From Panaeolus papilionaceus (taxonomy: Eukaryota > Basidiomycota > Agaricomycetes > Agaricales), in contig JADNRZ010000015.1 of assembly GCA_015501605.1 (NCBI GenBank), positions 744,001 through 808,000 of the forward strand: 64,000 bases of DNA, read 5' to 3'. Every line of letters begins with the position of its first letter. The stretch's first letter is position 1. A program made the translations under genes and the position numbers. Under the pieces are notes generated by a model. The model had not been told where the DNA came from and searched no databases. It saw only the letters and a list, made by a program, of their open reading frames with translations. Positions 22,655 through 34,972 of this stretch are shown piece after piece.

Positions 22655-25272
22655 TCAAACTTGGACCTGGACTCCCCGCTTCTCAAACTCCCTAGTGAAC
22701 TCATCCATCGCATCCAACGTTTGAATCAAATGCTCGAATGTAACCACTTCACTCTTGGCAGCAGCAAGCGAATGCGCCGTTCGAGCGGCGTTCTTAATCT
22801 GTCGTCCATTGATGTTACGCTTCGCAAGCTCTGAAATTTCAGCGCGAGTGATGACGGACCCCGAAGACGAAGCAGCACCGCTCATGGGGTGAGCATCGAT
22901 GATTTTGGTGCCCATCTTCTGGATGAATGCGGACCAGACCTTTTCCTTGGAGTCCTGGTTGAGCTCGGTAAAGTGGAGCGCGACGTGGATGCGCGAGAGG
23001 AAGGCTTCGTCGAATGCTTTTACCCTGTTTGTGGTGAGGAACAAGATTCCACGGTAGTATTCTACGTGACGAAGGCTAAAAAGAACATGAATTTTTAGCG
23101 AAAGGACAGGAGGACAAGAATGAACGGAGACTCACAAGACGGCAACCATAGCATTGCGCTCGAGGTCATGCAGAGATCGCTGCTCAAGGAAGACATCGGC
23201 CTCGTCGATCAAGACGATAGCTTTCCATGCAGTGGCGACGTCAAAAATCTTTTCAAGGGCATCATCGAGACTGGCTGCGGTAGTTCCGAGGTCACCACCA
23301 CCAATGACATAGAGTGGACGACGGACATGCTCTGATGTCGCTTCAGCGGAAAAGGTTTTGCCTAAGACGATCTAAATGTTAGTATGGACTCGGTTGGAAA
23401 ACGGGAGACCAAAATGACTGACCGACACCAGGAGGACCGAAGAGGTTGATAACCAACCCATGACCTTTTCCCTTGATGAAGTCGTCGAACCCGACTTCTT
23501 TACGATGGGCTTCAACCAGCGATCGAAGGAGGTTCTTGCGATCACCTGGAAGGACGAGGTTATCGAAGGCGTCAACGTTCCAATCGACATCTTGAATTTT
23601 CTCAACGCTGAATTCAACTATAGAAAAGATAAGCAATGAAAAAGATATTTGAGTTTAAACAAAAGGACGTACGCCAGACTTTGTCAGAGAAACTGAATCC
23701 AAAGACAACAGTTGGACTGAGGAGAAGATCTTCGTCTGTCAATTCCACTTCCGCGGTTGCGTCGTCGGTCTGAACCTCGACCAGATCGTCTATGAACGGT
23801 TGAATTAGAAAAGGTTCTTAAGGCATTTTCAATGTGAGTGTACATACTTCCTTGATTAGGGATAGAAGGGGGTATTAGGTTGCCATAATTAGGGATAGGA
23901 GGGGGTAATAGGTTGCCATACTGATCGTATAGTGGCTGTGTGAACCGAGAATCGACTTCGCCATTTGGATCTTCCAACCTGGGAGGGAGAGGAAGTGGCA
24001 AGAGATAGTTTGGGTTAAGTCTCCTAAAAGTAGCACGATCGACCATGATCCTACTATGAACGTTGTGCTTGATGACCTTGCCGTCACCAAGCCCAGCTTT
24101 AACTGCCGCTATCCCGTCGTATTGCTTGTGGTGGACGCCGATGAGGCTAATCCACTTCTTTCCTCGCTCCGTAATTGACTTAGTAAGTTGTGCAGCATCA
24201 GGATGGAAATTCAGGGGATACGCGTCGAGGGATGTGATGGAAATCGTTCCACGGAAAATACGAATGAAAACATTGGTTTGAACCCGGCCGACTCCAACGG
24301 AGTGCGTGGACTGTCGGTCAACCAAATCAACACTCTCGAAGCTTAGCTGGTATCCACCCTTGCCTTCGATCGAGGTCCTAATCCAGGATGTCAGCATGAA
24401 GAGGCGAGGAAGCCCTGTAACTTTGCATTTGGCAACGAAGATGGAGCGCGGGACTAGGATAGCGTATAGGAGATCGAAAGTGATTTCGCCGTGGCTGGTA
24501 AGGCGGTTCAGAGTAGCAAGAGTGTTCTTGAAATCTGAAGCAATAGTTTTGTTGAGAAGATCAACAGAGTTCATGAGGTGGGTATCTTGCTCTGAACGGC
24601 GCTTCTTAGCTCGAAGGTCGTTCGTGTAGGTAAGGAACCGGTCATGGAATGTAATGAATAGCTCAGGATCCAGCTTGAGAGGGAAATTATGAGTGGATAT
24701 GCTATCTCAAATACTACCAAGGCGCGTACCTCAAGTGGGTCAGAGTTCCACGAAATTCCAGGCCATGACTGGATAACATCCTTACAGGCCTTTAGGATAT
24801 ACTCGCTCTTGACAACAAGCTTGAAGCTCGGCTCTTGGTTTTCGCGCTGGGGTACGGTTCGAACAATACTATAATATTGAGGTGTCAGTACAAGGCCTCA
24901 AAGAGTGGTAGCTTTGAATGGACGCACACAAAACTGAAATCCCTCCATTGGTCATTGGTCGCGCTGGACATGACTGGGAGTCTCTCAACTGTGATGTTCG
25001 CATTGGTGTTCTATGATGGTGATCAGAGATCGTTGAGAGTATTTTGAATCTCGAACAAGACTAACCCTATACTTCCAGCCTTTCGACCATCGACTATAAT
25101 AATAATCGACACGTTTGACCTTCAAGGAAGGCACTGGCAAAGGCTCATCCTTCGTAACAGTCGAGGTAGAAACCTCTGACTCATCGTCCTCTCTGACCTT
25201 CTCTTCAATGCGAAGGGTTGAGGCTGAGCCAGAAGCAGAGTTTCTGGACAAGAGAGAGAGACGACGATGCAT
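22655..25272 (-). CDS. AAA-family ATPase with fungal N-terminal domain
   Basis: Eight exons, 737 residues: 25272-25066, 25010-24928, 24868-24730, 24673-23848, 23789-23673, 23617-23423, 23361-23136, 23075-22655. The C-terminal 220 residues form one AAA module: Walker A GPPGVGKT (518-525) with Lys524, Walker B VLIDEAD (Asp575, Glu576), sensor-1 Asn614 in FLTTNR, then an arginine-finger-like FLSRIH and a helical lid ending in EFTREFEKRG. The N-terminal part (LLYAILVPRSIFVAKC, FESVDLVDRQ, LNFHPDAAQL) resembles the domain usually called DUF7025 that precedes AAA modules in filamentous fungi. Proteins of this build have no settled function; remodelling of protein complexes is inferred. A 33-bp tandem repeat encodes two YGNLxPPxIPN units in the linker between the domains. 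The ATPase motifs are intact. Confidence 0.85.
23855..23920 (-). repeat. 33-bp coding tandem repeat, two copies
   Basis: Units at 23855-23887 and 23888-23920 differ at two positions. They keep the reading frame and encode an 11-residue repeat, YGNLLPPPIPN then YGNLIPPSIPN, in the proline-rich linker of the AAA ATPase, just before a splice donor. Confidence 0.85.
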
Positions 25273-26486
25273 GGTGAGTTATGGTGGTTGGTTGGGATGC
25301 AAAGGACCGACTACCCCAGTTATTTATATGAAATCCCTGTGAAACCAGAACACACAAGCCAACACTATGATATCTTGTACCTGAACGCGGCCTGAGCGGT
25401 ACCAGGCTGTGTGGCTCTCACGTTCATGACTCTGCATTGCCTTGCATGACGTACAGTGACTCCAAAGGCTTCTAGTTGCCCAATGAAGAGTGTTCAATGG
25501 CCAATAGCGCGTCAATGAGCTATCTTTAACACCGCCTTGAGCATTGATATGAGAAGAAGCCCCCGGTACTCACGCAGGGACGCGCTGACCTCCATTCTCC
25601 ATCGATAAGAAAAGCGTGTTGTCCGGGTCTTGAAGCGCGTTTTGCTGGTTAGAACTACAATTTATAGGCGTATCTGAGCATTCTTACGCCTCTCAAAGTT
25701 GAGTCGATGTTCGAAGTGGGACGGAACATAGACGAACGAGCAACAGAGGGATGGCCAGAATTTATGATGCCACTGTGCCGGTGATCGCCGCTGTTGCTCA
25801 AGCTGCCAGTACTCAGCGTCGGTCGTCCACACAACGAACAGCTTTCTCGGCTCCTCCACATTCTTAAAATCTCACAGGGGGAACTGAGGAGTCTTACATC
25901 TCTATATTTTCTTCAGAACCTGTGCGTCTATCAGTCACAATCAATGTTCGGAAGTACCATTAAAACAGAGTCCATTGGTAGAAAATCAGTCTTTCGATGT
26001 AAGGACCCCTTCACCCTTCACTATATTACACTCCTTATAACAGTCGACACCTCATTACCTTATCTCAGTTATCTACCACCTCGTATCCTTCGTTTAGTCG
26101 TTGTTCCTCGCGCTTATGAATATAGCGAGATCTCGTTCATTATGATTCAGACTCGCTGTTCCGATTCACTCGAAATGTACTACCAATTTCCAAGCCTTCG
26201 ATCGTCACCGAGTCAATCAGCATTATACTAGCTATAAGAACTTGATTCGAACTGTGAAAGTTCAAACCGTACACATCGGTAACATCATTCCTTGGAATGG
26301 AAAACCCTTGGTTATTGGGTAAACGCTGAAGAAGTGAGATCTCACGAATGATTTACCTGTAATACAATCCGAGAAACCCGCCCCCGGTTTGCCACAATCT
26401 ATCATACACGACAATGTTAACACTAGATATTGATACCACAAATCGTTTATAAAGAATCGTAGTACTTTGATCGAAATATTTCCTCA
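25273..26486. other. Intergenic region between the AAA and BTB genes
   Basis: Probable AAA-gene promoter at 25273-25500. A Ser/Arg-rich frame on the minus strand (25861-25655) and a plus-strand frame at 25794-26231 are open but show no family signature or credible splice extension, so neither is called. 26240-26486 is probably the 3' flank of the BTB gene. Confidence 0.35.
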
Positions 26487-27690
26487 TCACCACATCGGAA
26501 CACTCCCAAGAGTCGAATGAAACGAATGCTGCATAGCGTCCCAACCATTCTCGTCAACTTGACCCTCAACTATACACCCAAAAATTCTCGGAATCTGGCT
26601 CCATGCCTTCTCCCTATGTTCATTATACTCCTCCCTTAGCTTCTTCATACACTCCCCACAAACGCTCTCACCAAACATCTCCCAGTCACCCTCACTCCAT
26701 ACATCCACCGGGTCGTTCAATGGCCAACTGACAATCATTTTCGCCCCCTCGCATCTCGCACTCAAGCACACCTCCCTTGAGGTGCATTCAGGGGGGTTAG
26801 GCTCCAGCATGAACGACAGAACCTCCTTTGTGAGTTCCATTTGTGGGGTATAACCATCTCTGATCTTGGTTTGGATATGGGTTGGAATCGCGGCCTGCCA
26901 AAACCGATGGCTCTCGATTGTGGATATGTTGAATTTGCAAATGTCGTAGAGGAGCATGGGGAGCGCCCAGCTGGCACTGTTGAGCCTGCAGACGATGGCA
27001 AGAAGCCGCAGACGGTCTTCGAGGTCGGAGACACCATGGGCGTTATGGTTGCTCGTGTTTGTTCTGTGTCGCCTTTTGTTCCATTCTTGAATGGTGAGGG
27101 GATAGATAGTATAGAGGTGAGCTAATGCGCGTCGCTGAAGCTCTGGGATGTCGTATCTGTCACTAAGAAAAAGGATAGTACGGATGGCATCCATCGAGGT
27201 TTGGCCTGGGGGAGCTTCGAAGTACCTGAAAATACAGTTTCAGCAACAACCATACTGTTTTGAGGGTAAAAAAAACACAAAGAGATTTAACTGACGATAA
27301 ATTATGCAAAGCCTTGAGGAAATGTTCCATAGCACCTGGTGGCTCCGCAACGTAGATTGTAGTACATGTCGCTGCAGGTCCCTGATTATTATTCGAAGCT
27401 GATGCATTGGCAGCAAACAAGGTGATGGCTTTGGGGTCCGCAACAGCACGAGATTTTGCCTCTTCAACCCTCCTTCGAATTACAGAGGAGTGTCGAGACA
27501 TGAGTCCTTCGTAAACTTTGAAGCTTCTCGATTCACGGGGGTCGCTAGCGATGATGATGAGGTTCCCATCTTCGAATACTAGGTCTTCAACGGGGTTTAT
27601 CATTCCGGTCTGTTGAACCAGGCTTTGACCATTATTGAGCAAAAGTTTAGACGGACGAACTGGGGAGGGTGTGGGTGTTAAGAATGCCAT
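26487..27690 (-). CDS. BTB/POZ domain protein
   Basis: Two exons, 27690-27296 and 27225-26487, separated by a 70-bp intron; 377 residues. The chosen start gives MAFLTPTPSPVR, and an in-frame ATG at 27792 would add a hydrophobic leader that looks untranslated. The BTB fold is seen in EDLVFEDGNLIIIASD, FKVYEGLMSRHSSVIRRRV, an insert, then TTIYVAEPPGAMEHFLKALH and, after the intron, ILFLSDRYDIPELQRRALAH, matching the usual layout of mushroom BTB proteins (beta strands, then a helix pair carrying the YDI motif). The C-terminal half (LRLLAIVCRLN, LMLEPNPPECTS-like region, SVCGECMKKLREEY) is typical of this fungal family. BTB domains mediate dimerisation and Cullin-3 binding. The partner is unknown. 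Agaricomycete genomes carry many such genes. Confidence 0.8.
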
Positions 27691-28421
27691 GATGTAGAAC
27701 TGATCGAGGTGCCAAGAGCCTTGAGGTGCGAGATTGAGGAGAGAAAAGAACATAATCTGGATTTGTCGAACTCGAAAGCCTTTCGCTTGCAAACATGGAC
27801 AATTTGAGCTGACACAATCTGTCGAGTAATCGAGCTACCCGACCCTGCTACCACCAGCACCCATTGCGGAACTGCAGAGGAGCTATGGCAGTACATAATT
27901 TGACCTTGAATCCGCTCGTGAACGGTCTATTGTCTCTATACGTACCGTCTAGACTTAAATGCCTACCTAGTATCTACGTGTACAAGTACCAAAAATCTTG
28001 AATATTAATATAACCCCTATCATTGATTATCATCTATGGCTTAGCCATCTCCAACCAATACAGAACCACATCCAAGTACTTAAAACTTAGACATTAAGAC
28101 AGGTTAATATTAAAGTACAGAAAGCGACAGAATAAGTATAGTGGCAATAAAACTATGTGTATATTTTTGACAGCAACGAGCGGGAGGGGGTCGGGATGGG
28201 GAGGAGTGGTTCGCTAAGTACTTGTACGTATGTTGTATGTATGTATGTATGAACATATGCATAGTCGACGCAAGTTTAAATAAAAAGGGAAAAGGTAGTA
28301 GTGAGAAGAAAAAAGGAACAAGAAAAGAATTCTGTCCAGTAAAGCACGCCTACGCCTATTACAAAAAATAGGTCCATCTGCCCCACCCAAACTAACCAAA
28401 CACCGCGTCAAATGTCATCGC
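27691..28421. other. BTB promoter and 3' UTR of the RRM gene
   Basis: Upstream region of the BTB gene (roughly 27691-27950), then an A/T-rich stretch containing a GTAT tetranucleotide microsatellite at 28235-28251. The stretch from about 28200 to 28421 is likely the 3' UTR of the RRM protein. No coding signal was found. Confidence 0.4.
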
Positions 28422-30559
28422 TCATCGTGCATAGGGGTGGAAATTGTGGCCACCACCCCGCTGGCTTCTCTGTGGACCAACTCCAGCTCCACTCATCCCT
28501 CCAGGTGCCCCTCGAGGACCTCTAGGAATATTAGGGTTCATGCCACCTCCACCCATCATCCCCTGTCCACCGCCCCTTCCCATACCACCCATGCCTCCAG
28601 CACCACCCATGCCACCCATAGCATTCATACCCATGCCCATTCCCGGTCTCATTCCTCCACCAAAGTTACCCATCCCAGCAGCAGCCATCATAGGGTTCAT
28701 CGCTCCCGCACCCATGGCTCCACCCATACCGCCCATCATGCCAGGATTCATACCCCCTCCTGACAGCTGGAACATGCGCGTATACAGCGCTGCGAGCTGC
28801 TGTGGGTCAAATGGCGTGTTTCCGGTACCCATCCCTGCTGCGGCCGCTGCTGCAACGGGGTTGTTGAAGCCTGCCTGCTGGTTGTTGAAGTTGCGAGGCG
28901 TGGACTGGGCTGCGCCGGCACCACCCTGTACGAAGTCACCACCAGATGAGCCTCCAGCGGCACCCTCTTCAGAGAAATTGTCGCGCTGGTATCTTGGTTG
29001 AGCGAGCTTCACATCAATCTATAAAACCCATCAGCATGGTGTTCAACCCAGTACCAGATAAATGTTTCACTCACCAATTTACCATCAATCTCAAGATTAC
29101 CGAATCCCAGGAACGGCTGCACATTGGTATCCTCGAAAGAAACAAAACCGAAACCCTTGCTACGACCAGTCTCACGGTCCAACATGACGGTCGAGTCAAT
29201 GACTTTACCGAACTGAGAGAAGAATTCTCTCATAGACTCAGAGGTAACACTTCCAGCAAGACCGCCGATAAACAGCTTGGTAGCTCGTTGATGTTCTTGT
29301 CTTGGAATTGCCCGTTTAGGGTCAATCTAATTGACGATGCCGTTAGAGTTTTGTATAGACTAGCGAACGAAAAGGGTAACGTCTAAACTTACAACTTTAC
29401 CATCAAGATAATGCTCTCTGACCATGACTGCGTTGACACTTGCAGGGTCTTCAAAGGTTAGGAAAGCAAAACATCTTGAACGACCAGCAGCGTCGCGCAT
29501 AATCGTACATGCATCTACTTTGCCGAACTGAGTAAAGTATTCTCGTAGTGTTTCTAATGAAATAGAAAATTTAGCTAATGAGCCGTAATAAACCAATAAA
29601 TATATATATCTACCATCTGTAGTATCCCAATTCAGGCCTCCAATGAACATCTTGCTATGAAGTTTGAAGTAGGGTTGGCAAGCGAAGTGATGAGTGCATA
29701 GAGATGATTCGCGGAATCATAAGCGATGTAATATAGAAGAACGAAAAGATTGCTATTAGTATCGGTAACGTAGACAGTGCTTGATATGACAGAAGAGAGA
29801 GGGGGGAAGGACTCTACTGTGGACCATATCGACATGCGATGTAGCTTAGCCTAGACCTAGCAAAGGGTAGCGATACGCTAGAGCTAGCTTAGACGAGCGA
29901 CTGACTACGCAAGAGTCTCCTAAACAGACGCGACAGATAACGGCATGATCAACATCCCGAGGCCAGAAAAAAAAAAAGGCCCACAGCAGATGTTTCCAGG
30001 GTTGGGAAGCAGGGTGGGATAGGTTGGGACGCAGGTCCTTTTCTCAGCATACAGGGAAGTAAAAAATCCTTACCCTTCATCCTTCATTTCTGATGGACGA
30101 ATTGAGCGTTCAGTAACGGGGATGTTTTGATAGGCACCCTCGGTACGTGAGGGCATCTCATGATGATACTCTGAAGGCTGAGGTTGTTCATATGTAGGAA
30201 TTTTCTGGAGTACCGGCGCGTTAAACGTCGACTGGTTTGCAGTGCCATTATTAACCGGTGCCGGTGTTGACACACTGTTACCGTTAGTGTACGGCTTTTC
30301 TGTCGTTGCTGAGGTCGTATTACTGGTCATTGAAATTGAGGTTGTCGTAGGCTTGGTTGTTTCTTCAGGTGTGGGTGCCTTTGGAGCTGGCAACTCCTCT
30401 GCATGTTGGTCCGCAGAATTTAAAGTCTCGGTGTCGTCGTGAGTTGGGTCCAAATCTACCTCATCATTACCGTAAAGATCTGATAAAATATTTAGCACGT
30501 ATTTTTTACGATTTTTGTTGACACTTACCGCCATAGAGGTCAGCGTCGAGGTCGGACAT
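28422..30559 (-). CDS. HRP1: Two-RRM hnRNP / HRP1-like RNA-binding protein
   Basis: Six exons, 495 residues: 30559-30529, 30479-30074, 29654-29614, 29553-29393, 29326-29075, 29018-28422. After MSDLDADLYG and an acidic, Thr/Pro-rich N-terminus come two RNA-recognition motifs: RRM1 from residue 147 (KMFIGGL, later RCFAFLTF as RNP1) and RRM2 from residue 230 (KLFIGGL, GFGFVSF). The C-terminus is Gly/Met/Asn-rich with RGPRGAPGG and RSQRGGGHN, suitable for arginine methylation. The closest yeast relatives are Hrp1/Nab4, which bind UA-repeat elements in pre-mRNA 3' end formation and shuttle to the cytoplasm. RRM1 has Cys where RNP1 usually has Gly. The 419-bp second intron is far longer than the 50-65 bp introns elsewhere. 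The gene diverges from PDX2. Confidence 0.85.
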
Positions 30560-30913
30560 AGTGGTGGTCAGAAAGCAAAAAGTGTGTGAGGATAGCAATA
30601 AAGCGTGACAGGAATTCATTGACAAGTCAGTAGTCACACCGTTACGGGATCACAGACGCGCTCGGACCAGCTAATGAGCGTGATCGATCTCATTAAAAAA
30701 AATTGGAGGAATTTTCTGGCAGAGGTGGTCGTCATCGTCGTCAACAGCGGCGAGCTCAATTAGATATGATATTTTACGCTGAATATATATTGCTTTCTCA
30801 TCATAACCACCCATAAAAGATCCGCCAAGTCAATCAGATAGCAGATACATATCTTTATCGCGGACATATACGACGACTGTTATTCCCAACCTTTCCTTCA
30901 GAAACTCATCAAG
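30560..30913. promoter_or_regulatory. Bidirectional promoter of the RRM gene and PDX2
   Basis: 354 bp between two divergent start codons, with an A-rich tract (30693-30702) and a CGTCATCGTCGTC stretch at 30730-30742 but no clear TATA box. Sharing is inferred from position only. Confidence 0.4.
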
Positions 30914-31832
30914 ATGACCCAGGGCGTCAGTAGAATTGGAATTCTTGGTGAGTTTTACCGTGCTGATGCGGTAACTATATGCGCTAATCATGATGTAGCA
31001 TTGCAAGGTGCATTTGTGGAGCATAAAGCTGCGCTGGAGAGGCTGCCATGTAGCAGAAAGCTAGAGGTAGTCTTTGTTAAAACTCCTGAGGATTTGGCCC
31101 ATTGCGATGCTCTGATTATCCCTGGTGGAGGTGCGCTGATGATATCTTACCCCTTCAAAGCATAATCTAATATTCGTTTTACAGAAAGCACAACCATCGC
31201 ACTGCTCGCGCGACTATCAGGGTTGTTTGAACCTCTCAAAGAATTCGTCAAAGTAAAACCAGTATGGGGAACCTGTGCAGGTGCCATTCTTTTATCCCAG
31301 GTAGCAGAAAACACCAAGAAAGGTGGCCAAGAACTGCTTGGTGGAATGTCAATCACCATTGCCCGCAATGGTTGGGGTTCACAGGTTTGTCGTCGTGGAT
31401 TCGATGCATAGAGACTGATTTAACAACTCCACTCTAGGTCGAGTCCTTTGAAGCCGAGTTAACAGTGTCCGGCTTAAAGGACCCAGAGCGTCCTTTTAAC
31501 GGCTTCTTCATCCGCGCACCCGTACGTGGCACTTTACCTCTGGTCATCACATCATAACCCCGGTACTAATTAAGCAACCTCAAACTGAATAGGTTGTAAT
31601 AAAGCTCCATCCAGGGCCCGAAGACCCGCCGATCCAGGTCATCGCCAGTCTATCGCAAAACCTTCTTCCACCTGCTCTCCAATCCCCAGATCACTCTGAT
31701 GAACCCAAAACATTTGTTGGGTTGCGTCAAGGCCTTCATTTCCTCACCACATTCCACCCGGAATTGACGAACGATGACCGATTTCATGAATATTTCATTC
31801 GTGAATGCGTTCTTGCCATCAAACGGTCATAA
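30914..31832 (+). CDS. PDX2: PDX2/SNO-type glutaminase subunit of pyridoxal phosphate synthase
   Basis: Five exons, 229 residues: 30914-30947, 30999-31130, 31185-31384, 31438-31521, 31593-31832. The protein opens GILALQGAFVEH and contains the substrate-loop PGGEST (about 53-58), the nucleophile Cys86 in WGTCAGA, and the His205/Glu207 pair in FHPELT, giving the full class-I glutamine amidotransferase triad. Length matches the family (about 200-250). PDX2 hydrolyses glutamine and passes ammonia to PDX1, which makes pyridoxal 5'-phosphate from ribose 5-phosphate and glyceraldehyde 3-phosphate in the cytosol. PDX1 is not in this window, so the partner is encoded elsewhere. Compared with plant and bacterial forms, a Pro/Ser-rich insertion (codons near 31660-31720) precedes the last strand. 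Confidence 0.93.
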
Positions 31833-32410
31833 CAGACCGTGACTCCATTGCATTCGCTGATCATATGTCCTGGACGGCATCTTGAACTTCCTATCGTTTG
31901 GAGATAGAAGGTGACATTGTCATCCACGTACTCGTCTGAATTCCACAGGTACAGGGATATTACGAGTACTTTTTGATTTATTCCTTCCTATTTCTCGTAG
32001 ACATACCCATGCTCACCTCAAATTACTTATCTCTATCTATCTCATTAGAAGATGATTAATACATATGTCGGTATTGTCAAGGTTTTCAAGCTTGTACCGC
32101 AGTGAAGATTCCATGCAGCATGTGGTTCTAAAAATAACAACAACAGCCCGCTTATCAACCCCGATTTCCTGGTATACATAGGGGAAAGAAGACTCACACG
32201 GGGGCTACATTTGCGATAAATGCATATGCCATGCTGGCACACATCGGAAGCGCGAAGGACCATGTCAGTGACGATGGGGTGCATTTAAATACCCTCATAA
32301 ACCAGGTCAATGGCTTCTCTGCTGGATTGCTTCCAAGTCACCCTTTGTATACCACACCCAAGGTTTTGGCCCTCTTTTTCTGATTCTCTGGTATTCACGA
32401 GTACATCGAC
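31833..32410. promoter_or_regulatory. Promoter region of carboxypeptidase A
   Basis: PDX2 3' flank, then an upstream region with a TATA-like TTTAAATA at 32284-32291, 120 bp before the start codon. The stretch 32220-32290 is recognisably related to 36140-36215 upstream of carboxypeptidase B (shared GACGATGGxGTGCAT), so the tandem duplication carried its promoter. Confidence 0.5.
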
Positions 32411-34972
32411 ATGTTCTCGATACCCAAACTCGTCGCGGCACTAACCGGAGTCGCTGTTCTGCTTTCCACTTCGCCTTTGTCTAACATCGCAGGTGTCAAC
32501 GCTAGGGAATTGCGCAAAAAGGATATCCGTGAACGACAACGAGATGCAGCTCATAGGTTCCAAATTCGCGATCCTGATTTGACCTCCAACGGGGACGGAA
32601 CGCAAGTAAGGACGCCAATTACTTTTGCGAACCCCAAAGCTACGCGTGAGTTATTTGACGTGGCATACTAGAATAGAGAGCAACAGACTGACGCGAACTG
32701 TTCGGGTTTTGAACAGAGTTTTTCGTCAACGGCTCTACCATCCCAGACGTTCCTTTTGACGTTGGCCCGAGTTATTCTGGCCTGCTACCTATCAGTGCAG
32801 ATAAGAACGAGAAGCGAAAGGTGTGTTGGTTATTTTGGTGGTTATTATTTTTATCATCCACAATGGACCCTCTTTATCATCTCCATTCTTTTCTCACAAG
32901 CGAAATAAGCGACGCCACTCGCGACGCCTTCCTATCTTCCTTGGATTGCTTTTCTTATTTCTTTACGCTTTCATACATAACGATATTAAAACTTGAGACC
33001 ACGAGACTCGGAATACTTATTATTGCTCTTCTTTCCAGCTCTTCTTCTGGTTCTTCCCTCCCGGACCGACTGGCTCTGCTGATGATTTGATATTCTGGTG
33101 AGGACATTTCCTTCATGCTGTCACATCTGTCTCTTCGTTTCCTATTTTTAACTCTCGTTTTAACCCACCTTAGGACAAACGGTGGACCGGGATGTTCATC
33201 GCTAGAGGGCTTCCTACAAGAGAACGGGGTACATTTCATAGCTATTTCGTCATGAGCTTTATCTGAATTTGACCTTCGCGTCCTGGTTCATAGCCGTTTT
33301 CATGGGCACCGGGAACAGCTCATCCAACAATCAACCAATTCAGCTGGACGAATCTCTCAAGCGTTCTATGGGTAGAGCAGCCTGTTGGCACTGGGTTCTC
33401 TCAAGGCACACCTAACATCAAGGTATATTAACTTTGACATGCTGAATGAAAATTGTCCCTGATCGAACACCTGTATATTTAGAATGAGGACGACCTTGCA
33501 GCGCAACTCGTTGGGTTTATGCAGCAGTTCTTGGAGGTTTTCCCAGAAATGAAGAAGAAGAACTTGTACCTGACTGGAGAAAGCGTCCGTGCTCCCCTTT
33601 TCATTTCTTTTGTTAGTTCTGACAGTCTTGCTCAGTACGCTGGAACATATATCCCTTGTACGTTTTACGCAGCTTGTATTCTTTGCTTTTCAGGTACTGA
33701 TGCCAAGGTATGTGTAGACATCGCAAACTACATCTACCAGCACCCAAAGGCACTGGACCTCAACTTGCAAGGAATGTGGATATCAGATCGTAAGCGCTGC
33801 GTCGTGACATCAATTTCTTTGATTTCTCAAACATAATCTAGCCTCCATCTCCTGGGACGTCGTCCAACAACAAATTCCGGCTCTCAACTTTGTCAAAAAG
33901 TACAATAGCGTATTTTCTCTGAAGTGAGTCGACTCCTCTACCTCGCTTGATGACTTGGCCAGGGGTTTATCATCACCCACAGTCAAACATTCATGGGCCA
34001 ACTTGAAACGATCTCAGCCAAATGCAACTACACAGGTTACACCGACACATTCCTTACGTATCCACCCAACGGCACATTCCCTCTTCCAGGAAAATCCACC
34101 TTCGCAGATAGAGGATGCGATATCTGGGACATGATTTTCAATGCTGCTTTAACAGTCAACCCAGCGTTCAATATTTATAGGATTTTCGACACCTTCCCAG
34201 TTCTTTGGGATGTCCTCGGGTTCCCGTGCGTATCCTCATCGTCCTCATTCAATTAGACTTACTTTGCTGACGCCACATGGAAACTTGAAATAGCGGTTCA
34301 TTCCCTGACGCTCAAACCCCACTCTACTTTAACAGAACAGACGTTAAGAAGATCATCCACGCGCCCCTTGACGTCAACTGGGAAGAATGCTCAGACGTAA
34401 ACGTGTTCCCTCACGGCGATGGCAGTTTGCCTCCCGCGCTCAGTGTTCTCCCAAGTGTGATTGAAAAGAACAACAGAACGGTTATCGTACATGGTTTGGC
34501 TGATTTTATTTTGATGGCCGAGGGGTATGTATCCGTTCCACTTTTCTTGAAGCGAGACGTTGATTGATTATGCTTTTAGAACGCGAATTGCCATTCAAAA
34601 GTATGACTGGAGGCTTTTGTTTGATGTTGCTCGCTGACTCTAAACCTACAGTATGACATGGGGCAACATGCAGGGTTTCCAAACTCCCATCGCCAATGAT
34701 AGCTTTGTCGTCGACAATGTGGGCTCACTAGGAACAATGCACCAGGAACGTGGACTCACGTATTATGAGGTCGAGCTCAGCGGTCATATGTACGTGATAT
34801 TTCTCCGTCGGTCAATGCAAACGTGTGCTCACATCACTTTGAATCTAGGGTACCGCAATTCTCTCCAGTGGTAAGCGAAATCGTGACAACACTTGGTGCA
34901 CATACTGAAAGAGAATTTTAGGCTGCTTTCCAGATCATGCAGTTCCTGATGGGATTCCGAGACACGCCCTGA
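32411..34972 (+). CDS. Secreted serine carboxypeptidase (copy A, family S10)
   Basis: Fifteen exons, 521 residues: 32411-32645, 32717-32820, 33039-33097, 33174-33228, 33294-33422, 33483-33584, 33636-33657, 33718-33789, 33842-33923, 33983-34225, 34294-34524, 34580-34600, 34652-34789, 34849-34870, 34922-34972. A signal peptide ([15 protein letters not shown]) is followed by a propeptide-like region and then the S10 core: [16 protein letters not shown] (oxyanion hole), [15 protein letters not shown] with nucleophile Ser228, HGLAD with Asp438, and SGHMVPQ with His497. The family removes C-terminal residues from proteins at acid pH, in the vacuole or outside the cell; the predicted leader suggests secretion. 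Introns are unusually many, and intron 2 (32821-33038) is 218 bp. It is a tandem duplicate of copy B, with exon sizes identical from exon 2 to exon 10. Confidence 0.93.

Noticed and set aside
25655..26231. Possible small gene between the AAA and BTB genes
   Set aside because: Frames are open on both strands, but no start context, splice partners or family signature could be found.
28437..29001. Plus-strand Pro-rich and His/Thr-rich ORFs opposite the RRM gene
   Set aside because: They are shadows of the Gly/Met-rich C-terminus of the RRM protein on the other strand.
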